From: Methanobrevibacter sp.
GTDB lineage: Archaea > Methanobacteriota > Methanobacteria > Methanobacteriales > Methanobacteriaceae
Direction of reading: 5' to 3'
Length of the DNA: 15,856 nt
Assembly: GCA_009777005.1 (NCBI GenBank)
Contig: WRMT01000030.1
Location: 1 to 15,856, forward strand
Shown here: one piece after another, positions 9,601 to 15,376 of the stretch
How the letters are laid out: the number at the start of each line of letters is the position of its first letter
Position numbering within the stretch: position 1 is the stretch's first letter
Program-made: the position numbers and the translations under genes
The notes under the pieces: model-generated
Seen by the model: only the letters and a program-made list of their open reading frames with translations
The model's database searches: none
What the model was told of the DNA's origin: nothing

Positions 9601-11784
9601 TGTTTTTCTCATGATGATAAGTATGTTGTTTCAGGATCAGATGATAAGTCTGTTTGTGTTTGGGATTTGGAAACACAAGAAGAAATAACCAAATTAGAAG
9701 GACACACAGACTTTGTGAGTAGTGTGTGTTTTTCTCACGATGATAAGTATGTTGTTTCAGGATCAAATGATAACACGGTTCGTGTTTGGGATTTGGAAAC
9801 ACAAGAAGAAATAACTAGATTAGAAGGACACACAAGGGGGGTAAGTAGTGTGTGTTTTTCTCATGATGATAGGTATGTTGTTTCAGGATCAGGGGATGAG
9901 TTTGTTTGTGTTTGGGATTTGGAAACACAAGAGGAAATAACCAGATTAGGAGGACACACAAGGGGGGTGAGTAGTGTGTGTTTTTCTCATGATGATAGGT
10001 ATGTTGTTTCAGGATTAGATGATAAGTCTGTTCGTGTTTGGGATTTGGAAACACAAAAAGAAATAACCAAATTAGAAGGACACACAAGCTGGGTGAATAG
10101 TGTGTGTTTTTCTCATGATGATAGGTATGTTGTTTCAGGATCAGGGGATGAGTCTGTTCGTGTTTGGGATTTGGAAACACAAGAAGAAATAACCAGATTA
10201 GAAGGACACACAAGCAGGGTGAGGAGTGTGTGTTTTTCTCATGATGATAGGTATGTTGTTTCAGGATCAGGGGATGAGTTTGTTTGTGTTTGGGATTTGG
10301 AAATACAAAAAGAAATAACCAGATTAGAAGGGCATACAGACTGGGTGAGTAGTGTGTGTTTTTCTCATGATGATAGGTATGTTGTTTCAGGATCGGATGA
10401 TAAGTCTGTTCGTGTTTGGGATTTGGAAACACGAAAAGAAATAACCAGATTAGGAGGACACACGAGAGGGGTGAGGAGTGTGTGTTTTTCTCATGATGAT
10501 AGGTATGTTGTTTCAGGATCGGATGATAAGTCTGTTCGTGTTTGGGATTTGGAAACACGAAAAGAAATAATCAGATTAGGAGGACATACAGGAGGGGTGA
10601 GGAGTGTGTGTTTTTCTCATGATGATAGGTATGTTGTTTCAGGATCGGATGATAAGTCTGTTCGTGTTTGGGATTTGGGAACACAAGAAGAAATAATCAG
10701 ATTAGGAGGACATACAGGAGGGGTGAGGAGTGTGTGTTTTTCTCATGATGATGGGTATGTTGTTTCAGGATCAGGGGATATGTCTGTTCGTGTTTGGGAT
10801 TTGGGAACACAAGAAGAAATAACCAGATTAGGAGGACACACAGACTGGGTGAGGAGTGTGTGTTTTTCTCATGATGATAGGTATGTTGTTTCAGGATCAG
10901 ATGATAAGTCCGTTCGTGTTTGGGATTTGGAAACACAAGAGGAAATAACCAGATTAGGAGGACACACAAGTGGGGTGAGGAGTGTGTGTTTTTCTCATGA
11001 TGATAGGTATGTTGTTTCAGGATCAGGGGATATGTCTATTTGTGTTTGGGATTTGGAAACACAAGAAGAAATAACTAGATTAGAAGGACACACGAGAGGG
11101 GTGAGTAGTGTGTGTTTTTCTCATTATGATCGGTATGTTGTTTCAGGATCAAGGGATGAGTCTGTTTGTGTTTGGGATTTGGAAGCACAAGAAGAGATAA
11201 CTAGATTAGGAGGACACACAAGAGGGAGGAGGAGTGTGTGTTTTTCTCATGATGATAGGTATGTTGTTTCAGGATCAGGGGATGAGTCTGTTCGTGTTTG
11301 GGATTTGGAAACACAAGAAGAAATAACTAGATTAGAAGGACACACAAGTGGGGTGAGTAGTGTGTGTTTTTCTCATGATGATAGGTATGTTGTTTCAGGA
11401 TCAGATGATAAGTCTGTTCGTGTTTGGGATTGGAAAATGCAAAAAAAGCTAGACAATGCCATTATATTACTAAACACAGAGAAAATTATAGTTTCATGTG
11501 CTATTCCAAACAATAATCCTCATATAGTGGTAGGAGCATCAAGTGGTCAAATATTAGAATATACAATTGAAAACTTAAAACTAGGAATAGCTATTGTAAC
11601 AGCTCATCGTGATTTAGATAAACAGATTAGTGTTAGATGTAAATACTGTAGTAAAGTTTTTAATATTGTTGAAGATGATTTAGGAAATATTGTCAAATGT
11701 AGCTATTGTAATAATGAATTAAAAGTTAATGATTTTACCCACAATCCTATAATAATTAAAAAAAAAAGAAATTTAAGATTCTAA
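6661..11784 (+). CDS. Giant NLR-like STAND protein: DUF4062, NACHT-type NTPase, 19 near-identical WD40 repeats, zinc ribbon
   Basis: This is a 1707-residue predicted cytoplasmic signalling NTPase. Residues 5-90 match the DUF4062 domain of NWD1/TEP1/NPHP3-type proteins (FISSTFNDMHCERDYL, VDVDLRWGVT). The P-loop is AEAGLGKT (319-326) and Walker B is VIIIDG (412-417). A helical region follows, with YFYDSFKLGSFEKY (629-642) typical of this class. Residues 804-1601 are 19 WD40 repeats of exactly 42 residues, followed by a degenerate blade (about 1602-1640) and a zinc ribbon with CKYC (1660-1663) and CSYC (1680-1683). There is no signal peptide or membrane segment. GAGGG lies 5 nt before the ATG. 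The repeats are visibly richer in G+C (about 40 percent in one counted unit) than the surroundings. In known NLRs such a layout means ligand sensing by the repeats and NTP-driven activation. A defence role is inferred, not shown. Confidence 0.9.
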   Translation: MDWKKVTLFISSTFNDMHCERDYLVKNVFPELKDWCEERKIHLVDVDLRWGVTEKDTENANTVRTCLKNIDESRPFFLCFLGQRRGWVPPKDEINLETIEDYPKIEERIGKKSVTELEVDHALLSPLCENQKENCLPVKHALFFFRDPNYLKYLNEEQKEIYTNIKCKDNELLKEIQNNERVSYVDKKLEEYKEEIIAKSYEKDSRSRLNFYIGNWEEEYIVPELAHMGEKVATGGFTDFNIANDTLKDVILKQLKEEIANAFQKNMEIKETSDLQKELDQQDLFRENNTQGFIARKESFQQLDDFLYKDKNSLSFLTAEAGLGKTMLLANYSKTLKKRIEDGKNFNLYTRFSGVSDKSGNTFDIWKSILEEAKIATPDKFNSLDDWIFNQEELQKNIDEVFEKLADKGKTVIIIDGINQLSNGLAMVKWLPHKIPASLKIILSFKTEDNEELIENIKNNDNVTNLEVQRLESVEDKKDIINKYLEQFLKALDDEQINQICEIEGSDNPLLLKILLTELKSHGQFETLEEQIANFPTNPESAFQKVLERLENEETYKEIDSEEITSLIFSLLSCARYGLSEDELIETINIYKEENNEETFPENELKDIIRLKIRQVKPFMKRSEGRYDYFYDSFKLGSFEKYKENQILLHKGLAKYFKKQADPKENLSFQGRKIRDFNELPYHLKKSKNISYLEEILSKYNWIKNKSELNNIFNTINDYSYIDGKNKENDHLYLIKNTLTMSTHILKENIKSLPSQLYGRLKNIEHPKIKKLLNEVEKNTNYPWLKPHHYMNTPTGPLKKTLTGHTSGVDSVCFSHDDRYVVSGSDDKSVRVWDWQTQEEITRLEGHTSRVRSVCFSHDDRYVVSGSDDKSVRVWDLETQEEITRLEGHTSWVSSVCFSHDDRYVVSGSGDMSVRVWDLETQEEITRLGGHTSWVRSVCFSHDDRYVVSGSGDESVRVWDLETQEEITKLEGHTDWVSSVCFSHDDKYVVSGSDDKSVCVWDLETQEEITKLEGHTDFVSSVCFSHDDKYVVSGSNDNTVRVWDLETQEEITRLEGHTRGVSSVCFSHDDRYVVSGSGDEFVCVWDLETQEEITRLGGHTRGVSSVCFSHDDRYVVSGLDDKSVRVWDLETQKEITKLEGHTSWVNSVCFSHDDRYVVSGSGDESVRVWDLETQEEITRLEGHTSRVRSVCFSHDDRYVVSGSGDEFVCVWDLEIQKEITRLEGHTDWVSSVCFSHDDRYVVSGSDDKSVRVWDLETRKEITRLGGHTRGVRSVCFSHDDRYVVSGSDDKSVRVWDLETRKEIIRLGGHTGGVRSVCFSHDDRYVVSGSDDKSVRVWDLGTQEEIIRLGGHTGGVRSVCFSHDDGYVVSGSGDMSVRVWDLGTQEEITRLGGHTDWVRSVCFSHDDRYVVSGSDDKSVRVWDLETQEEITRLGGHTSGVRSVCFSHDDRYVVSGSGDMSICVWDLETQEEITRLEGHTRGVSSVCFSHYDRYVVSGSRDESVCVWDLEAQEEITRLGGHTRGRRSVCFSHDDRYVVSGSGDESVRVWDLETQEEITRLEGHTSGVSSVCFSHDDRYVVSGSDDKSVRVWDWKMQKKLDNAIILLNTEKIIVSCAIPNNNPHIVVGASSGQILEYTIENLKLGIAIVTAHRDLDKQISVRCKYCSKVFNIVEDDLGNIVKCSYCNNELKVNDFTHNPIIIKKKRNLRF
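9070..11463 (+). repeat. 19 tandem 126-bp units encoding WD40 blades
   Basis: Units begin with GGACAC/GGACAT/GGGCAT every 126 bp from 9070, with no length variation, and end at 11463. Constant stretches such as AGTGTGTGTTTTTCTCATG and GTATGTTGTTTCAGGAT are shared by nearly all units with almost no synonymous change. Differences concentrate in codons 4, 5, 7, 23, 25, 26, 28 and 42 of the 42-codon unit. The near identity implies recent duplication or ongoing homogenisation. Copy number could differ between strains or be misassembled. Confidence 0.97.
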
Positions 11785-11802
11785 AAACCTAAAAAAAGGT
11801 TT
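11785..11802 (+). terminator. Hairpin just after the WD40 receptor gene
   Basis: AAACCT (11785-11790) and AGGTTT (11797-11802) pair across an A6 loop, one base after the stop codon. There is no long T-tract after it, so its role as a terminator is tentative. Confidence 0.35.
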
Positions 11803-11837
11803 AAACATTATATAAACAGAACATAATTCTCTAAACA

Positions 11838-12423
11838 AGTGTTGAAGAGGTTAAAATAGATATTCATGATTACAAACCTGAAATTGTAGCTATTGAACTT
11901 GATGAAGAGAGATTTAATTATTTAATGGGAATTGTATCTGATATTCAAACTAAGGTTAATGATTTTGTCACTGACTTATTTAATGAGTTTATTGTAGACC
12001 ATTTTGATGATAGTGTTGAAATGAAAGCTTCAATTGATGTAGCTAATAATATTGGGGATGAAATAGCTTTAATTGATAGAGATGTTCAAATTCCAATATC
12101 TAAATTTTTATTTGATTTAGGTTGGATTAAAAGTATTAAGCTAATTTTAAGGTTAGATTCTTCATATGATGAATTTGGTCTTTCTTTTGAAACATTTGAA
12201 AATTTATTTAAAGAATTTTCTCCTTCTCTTTTTAATGAACATTTTGTTAAAAGAAGAACAGCTTTCATTACATGTGGAAAATGTTCTTGCAGTAGTTAGT
12301 GCTAAAAATAAAGAATGTATTCAATATTATTTAGACAATCCTAATGAGATACCTCCAATGGATGTGCTTTTGGATTCTGAGAAAACTAAGAAAAAAGGAT
12401 TTTCTAGACTTTTTAAAGGATAA
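11838..12423 (+). pseudogene. TraB-family protein, truncated and frameshifted remnant
   Basis: TraB/pheromone-shutdown family proteins are widespread in archaea; their biochemical role there is not settled. From 11838 the frame encodes SVEEVKIDIHDYKPEIVAIE followed by LDEERF, the start of the family's conserved domain, then ALIDRDVQIPISKFLFDLGW. It stops at 12297-12299. The family's C-terminal core continues in the next forward frame (VLAVVSAKNKEC, then YYLDNPNEIPPMDVLL) to a stop at 12421-12423, so one frameshift lies near 12270-12285. Just upstream, TCTAAACAA (11832-11840) would give the expected SKQ in another frame, suggesting a second shift. The N-terminal GTAHV region is unrecognisable and the C-terminal membrane region is absent. 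The shortest intact pieces (from ATG 11925, or 12166) are unlikely to be functional genes. Confidence 0.8.
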
Positions 12424-12432
12424 AGTCTAATA

Positions 12433-12470
12433 AATAATCATATCTTCTCTAAATGGATGATATAATCATT
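12433..12470 (+). terminator. Imperfect hairpin after the TraB remnant
   Basis: AATAATCATATC (12433-12444) pairs with GATATAATCATT (12459-12470) at 10 of 12 positions, with a 14-nt loop. It starts ten bases after the final stop of the TraB remnant and may be its old terminator. Confidence 0.35.
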
Positions 12471-12797
12471 AATATTCATCTTAAAATAATTTGCTTAAAT
12501 AGCTAAAAATATGATTATTCTAAGCAATTTAAAACAAAAATTAGCTATTTTTTTAAAAAAATATTTAGAATTAGCTAATAATGGTTAAATTATTTTTTTA
12601 ATAAATTATTCTTAGAAAAAGGAAAAAAGCAGAAATAAATAAGAAATATATTAATCGAGCATTTTTTTTAATATAGCTCTGTAGCAAAATTTTTTCAAAA
12701 AAAGCTTTTCATTTATAAAAACAATTTTTACCTGAAAACTTATTAACTATAATTTAAAAAAAATTCTTTTTTAATATATTATTGTTTAAATTTAATG

Positions 12798-12808
12798 AAA
12801 AAAAAAAA
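12798..12808 (-). terminator. Oligo-T tract downstream of rps3ae
   Basis: Eleven consecutive A on the plus strand give a T11 tract on the rps3ae coding strand about 55 nt after its stop codon, which suits archaeal U-tract termination. Confidence 0.45.
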
Positions 12809-12861
12809 TAAATTTTAATTTATAAAGCTGCAAATAGCTTATAAACTAATTTTAAGTATTA

Positions 12862-13440
12862 TTATTCTATAACAGTACTTTTTATTATTTCCACTCGTTT
12901 TAGTGGATAAATCTTTTTAGCTTTGTGGTAGATTTCAGAAGCCATTCTTCCATTTACTGATGTTTCTATTACATCTTCATAGCTTTTTTCACTAGCTAAT
13001 CTTTCAACTAAATCTGCAATTGTTTCTCTCATAAACTTTTGTTGTGATGATTTAGACCTTCTTGTTGTAATAGCTAAAACATGCAACTTCATTTTATAAT
13101 CATCTTTGGTTTTAATAGAGACGTGAGAATCAATTCTACTGGTTCCTCTTCTAATCATGCTTCTAACATAATCTGTAGTTACTTTATGTCCAGTGAATTT
13201 AGTATTAGCTATATTTCCAGCTACATTATCTACTTCAAATTTTAATTTAATATATTGTTTGCTGAAATCACCAGTCAATTCTCGCATGGTAACTTCAACA
13301 CCTCTGCCAATTAAAAAATCTGGTTCTCTTGATGGAGTATCACCAATTTCTTTATCTCCAAAAGCTATTGGTGTTTTTATTGTGTACCATGATTTTTCTT
13401 TCCATGTGTCACGTACCCTTCGTTTTTTTGCCTTTGCCAT
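12862..13440 (-). CDS. rps3ae: Small-subunit ribosomal protein S3Ae (eS1)
   Basis: This is a structural protein of the archaeal 30S subunit, shared with eukaryotes and absent from bacteria. The 192 residues begin MAKAKKRRVRDTWKEKSWY and include GRGVEVTMRELTGDFSK, KFTGHKVTTDYVRSMIRRGT and TTRRSKSSQQKFMRE, all characteristic of S3Ae, with the usual length. The ATG at 13440 has AAGGAG at 13449-13454, 8 nt upstream, and a good TATA box at 13485-13493, implying a short leader. It appears to be a single-gene transcript, with long spacers on both sides. It is a reliable marker that this DNA is archaeal chromosome. Confidence 0.96.
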   Translation of the reverse strand: MAKAKKRRVRDTWKEKSWYTIKTPIAFGDKEIGDTPSREPDFLIGRGVEVTMRELTGDFSKQYIKLKFEVDNVAGNIANTKFTGHKVTTDYVRSMIRRGTSRIDSHVSIKTKDDYKMKLHVLAITTRRSKSSQQKFMRETIADLVERLASEKSYEDVIETSVNGRMASEIYHKAKKIYPLKRVEIIKSTVIE

Positions 13441-13484
13441 AAATATAACTCCTTAATTAATTTTTTTTTGTTTGTATAATCAGT

Positions 13485-13493
13485 ATTTATAAA
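13485..13493 (-). promoter_or_regulatory. Probable TATA box of rps3ae
   Basis: The minus strand reads TTTATAAAT, about 45 nt before the ATG, so transcription would start near 13463 and give a leader of roughly 20-25 nt that includes AAGGAG. Confidence 0.6.
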
Positions 13494-13651
13494 ACATAAT
13501 TGAGTAAAAATAAAAATTAACAATATAAACTAATAAGTTATCTTGAGGATAATATCTAACAAAAATCAATTATAATGAGCTATAATCCAATATAACTTCT
13601 TTAATTAATAGCTTATATTAATATCCAATTATAAAAATTGTAAACTTTATA

Positions 13652-13679
13652 CTTACAAACGAAACTCTTCATTTGTAAG
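13652..13679. other. Stem-loop with perfect 8-bp stem
   Basis: CTTACAAA (13652-13659) pairs with TTTGTAAG (13672-13679), and GAA/TTC inside the loop can add three pairs around ACTC. It lies about 210 bp upstream of rps3ae, next to the end of the possible coding remnant, and could be an old terminator or part of a small RNA. Confidence 0.35.
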
Positions 13680-13689
13680 AATATAAAAA

Positions 13690-14008
13690 CTAATATGCCT
13701 TAAAATGAACATATCCATAATTAGCATAAGATTTGTCTTGGACTCTATCCAAAATATATTTAGTAAAAATTGTATAAATTAAAGTTTTAAAATTTATTAA
13801 AACCCGCCCATAAAGGTTATGATAACTATTTAATTTATCCTATTTAAAGCTTTTCAAGAAAATTTTAAAATTAGAAAAAATAGCTATTTCCGTTAATTGA
13901 AGGTTTGACTGAATTTTAACTTCATAAAAATTATTAATAATCCTTGTTCAATGTATATGTCTTTTATAATTTTGTTTTCATTGTTTATCATTATTTTTTT
14001 CATCATGA
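13690..14008 (-). pseudogene. Possible decayed coding remnant, family unknown
   Basis: On the minus strand an open stretch of 49 codons (13690-13839, ending in TAG) has no start codon but reads like protein in its last part: KYILDRVQDKSYANYGYVHF then KAY. The same frame continues upstream through one in-frame TAG to about 13940. A second frame, from ATG at 14008 (MMKKIMINNENKIIKDIYIE), would join it by a frameshift. This looks like a degraded gene of over 90 codons, but I do not recognise the family, and chance cannot be excluded at this base composition. Confidence 0.25.
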
Positions 14009-14017
14009 TGATGAAAA
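13997..14017. other. Compact 9-bp hairpin with 3-nt loop
   Basis: TTTTCATCA and TGATGAAAA pair perfectly across TGA. On the plus strand a T-rich stretch (T9 near 14037) follows about 20 nt later. The element overlaps the upstream end of the possible coding remnant. Its role is unknown. Confidence 0.35.
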
Positions 14018-14169
14018 CACCATTTTTAAATAATTGTTTTTTTTTAAAATTATTATATTTATATATTTTTTTTAACTTTAAATCAATTATAACTTTTATT
14101 TAATAATAACAATGAAAATAATTTTTAAATTAATTAAAACAAAAATTTTTAAAAAACAAAATAAACAAG

Positions 14170-14180
14170 TTTATATAATA
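14170..14180 (+). promoter_or_regulatory. Candidate TATA box for a leader or non-coding transcript
   Basis: TTTATATAATA is a strong archaeal TATA match. A start near 14200 would give either a leader of about 290 nt for the gene at 14494 or a separate RNA covering the hairpins at 14238-14423. A closer TATA exists for that gene, so this one is left over. Confidence 0.35.
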
Positions 14181-14237
14181 GTTATTTTATAATAAATAGT
14201 GTATTATTTAACTTAACAAAAATAATTATAAAGAAAA

Positions 14238-14423
14238 TGGAAAAAACAAAAATTTTCCAAAGTAAAAAAAAGTAATAATAATTTATATGAATTTAACTAT
14301 TAGTTCAAAATGGAACTTTAATTTTCATGGTATCAATTATCAGAATTCTGGGAAAAAATCCTTGAATTTATTTCAACTAAAATTTCAATAAACCCTGGAA
14401 AATTTGGGATTGAATTTCTTAGT
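14238..14423. other. Hairpin-rich segment upstream of the 137-residue gene
   Basis: Inverted repeats are TGGAAAA/TTTTCCA (14238-14244 with 14253-14259), AGTTC/GAACT near 14302-14317, and a longer nested set at 14376-14423 in which ACTA, TTCAAT and CCC face GGG, ATTGAA and TAGT. The last is the most structured and ends about 17 bp before the TATA box of the next gene. It could be an operator or an RNA element; nothing in the sequence decides between them. Confidence 0.35.
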
Positions 14424-14439
14424 ATCTAAAAATTAGAAG

Positions 14440-14449
14440 TTATAAATAT
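14440..14449 (+). promoter_or_regulatory. Probable TATA box of the 137-residue gene
   Basis: TTATAAATAT lies about 50 nt before the ATG at 14494. The expected start near 14470 leaves a leader of about 24 nt carrying AAAGGTGTGAT, a good ribosome-binding site. Confidence 0.5.
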
Positions 14450-14493
14450 AAATAAAAATTATTAAACAATTAAAACTATAAAAGGTGTGATAA

Positions 14494-14907
14494 ATGAGCT
14501 TTAAAATAGATAAAAAAATTGGAAATCAGGAAATAAAAGTAGAATTAAATTTATCTGAAGAAGAAAAACTTCAAAAAGTAATTAAAATGGCTAGTTCTAA
14601 TGGAATTGGATGTAAGGTTCTTGAAAAAGTTGGAAATAAAACTATTAAAAATAAAGCAAAAATAAAAACTGCACCTAAAGGGGTAATCATTGTTTCTCCC
14701 CCAGATAATGATAAAAGAATTCCTTGGGATAAAATAGTCGGTGCAGAAAGATGGACTCATAATAGCTTTAAAATAAACTTAGTACGTGATATTGAAGGTA
14801 TAGAATCACCTATAATCTATTTAACTAATTGTTACTCCTCAGTATCTCTGGTAGACATAATTAATGATTCTGCTAAAGGTGAAGATGAGGAAGGATGGAA
14901 TGTTTAG
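14494..14907 (+). CDS. Unrecognised 137-residue protein, possibly PH-like
   Basis: I do not recognise this family. The frame is probably real: it starts with ATG 3 nt after AAAGGTGTGAT, has a TATA box about 50 nt upstream, and its composition is that of a soluble protein. Residues 1-60 are rich in Lys and Glu (LSEEEKLQKVIKMAS) and likely mixed beta/helix. Residues 60-115 alternate hydrophobic and polar residues as in beta strands (KGVIIVSPPDNDKRIPWDKI, then VGAERWTHNSFKINLV), a pattern resembling bacterial PH-like domains, in which a strand is followed by IPWDKIVG-like turns. The C-terminus is acidic (KGEDEEGWNV). There is no signal peptide, membrane segment or cysteine motif. It diverges from rps3ae and converges with the toxin-antitoxin remnant. 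The PH-like suggestion is weak inference. Confidence 0.7.
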   Translation: MSFKIDKKIGNQEIKVELNLSEEEKLQKVIKMASSNGIGCKVLEKVGNKTIKNKAKIKTAPKGVIIVSPPDNDKRIPWDKIVGAERWTHNSFKINLVRDIEGIESPIIYLTNCYSSVSLVDIINDSAKGEDEEGWNV

Positions 14908-14965
14908 ATATTAATCTGTGCATTGTCATTTTACTTATTTTTAACTTACCATGAATTTTTAAAAA

Positions 14966-15372
14966 CTAACATATTCTTTTTATATTTTTATTTAAATCAA
15001 AATGTTTGTCAAATGTTGCTATTTTTTTTATTCCTACCTCTTCCATTAATGCCATATAAACACAATCAAAGAAGGGTATCCTTATCTTATTTTTTTTAAA
15101 TTCTTTTATAAAGATTTTAAATCCTTCATCATGAAATTTAGTATCATTTAAAACTTGATAATTACACTATTCAACTCTTCATAAACACCAGATAATAAGT
15201 TGGGGTCTTGTTTTAGCTTAATGTTCATCACAGTAATAACTTCGGTTACTACAAGATTGGATATTATCAATTCTTCATCTTCAATTGTTTCAAAAATTTC
15301 TTTTGCTCTTTGGTGCTGTTTGTTTGTTGTAACATATAGATTAATAAAGAAATTAGCATCAAAAAAAATCAT
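14966..15372 (-). pseudogene. VapC-type PIN-domain toxin, frameshifted
   Basis: PIN-domain VapC toxins are Mg-dependent ribonucleases that cut tRNA or rRNA. From ATG at 15372 the frame reads MIFFDANFFINLY (catalytic Asp5) and VVTEVI (Glu44) but stops at 15148-15150 after 74 residues. The missing half continues in a different frame from about 15154 to a TAG at 14966-14968, with FFDCVYMALMEEVGIKKIAT followed by FDKHFDLN carrying the remaining acidic residues. Joined, the two halves make a normal PIN protein of about 135 residues, so one insertion or deletion near 15152-15185 is the only visible lesion. The start is 4 bp after the antitoxin stop, with GGAG inside the antitoxin's last codons, typical of a coupled operon. 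A sequencing error is the main alternative. Confidence 0.85.
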
Positions 15373-15376
15373 ATGA

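Larger units (their letters stand above)
12424..12861. other. Non-coding spacer between the TraB remnant and rps3ae
   Basis: This convergent spacer has A+T-rich simple sequence, three TAGCTA palindromes (12480-12580), a hairpin next to the TraB remnant and an oligo-A run that would terminate rps3ae. I see no gene. Confidence 0.6.
13441..14493. other. 1-kb non-coding region between rps3ae and the 137-residue gene
   Basis: This divergent spacer is far longer than two promoters need. It contains the rps3ae TATA box, a perfect 8-bp hairpin (13652-13679), a possible decayed coding remnant (13690-14008), a 9-bp hairpin (13997-14017), a strong rightward TATA box (14170-14180), and hairpin-prone sequence at 14238-14423 before the next gene. 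No intact gene longer than about 40 codons is present. Confidence 0.6.

Noticed and set aside
9065..10969. Several long antisense frames (90-247 codons) inside the WD40 array
   Set aside because: The 126-bp unit is a multiple of three, so any stop-free antisense frame in one unit stays open in all. They have no ribosome-binding sites and only mirror the repeat.
12166..12423. Independent 85-codon gene
   Set aside because: Its second half continues the TraB domain whose first half lies in another frame, and its first half is a shifted reading of that same domain, so it belongs to the pseudogene.
13193..13456. Plus-strand frame opposite rps3ae
   Set aside because: The minus-strand S3Ae protein is unmistakable and full length; the opposite frame has no motif or start signals.
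15148..15372. Genuine short 74-residue PIN protein
   Set aside because: The remaining half of the PIN domain, with its acidic residues, follows at once in another frame, so the short form is a truncation product.
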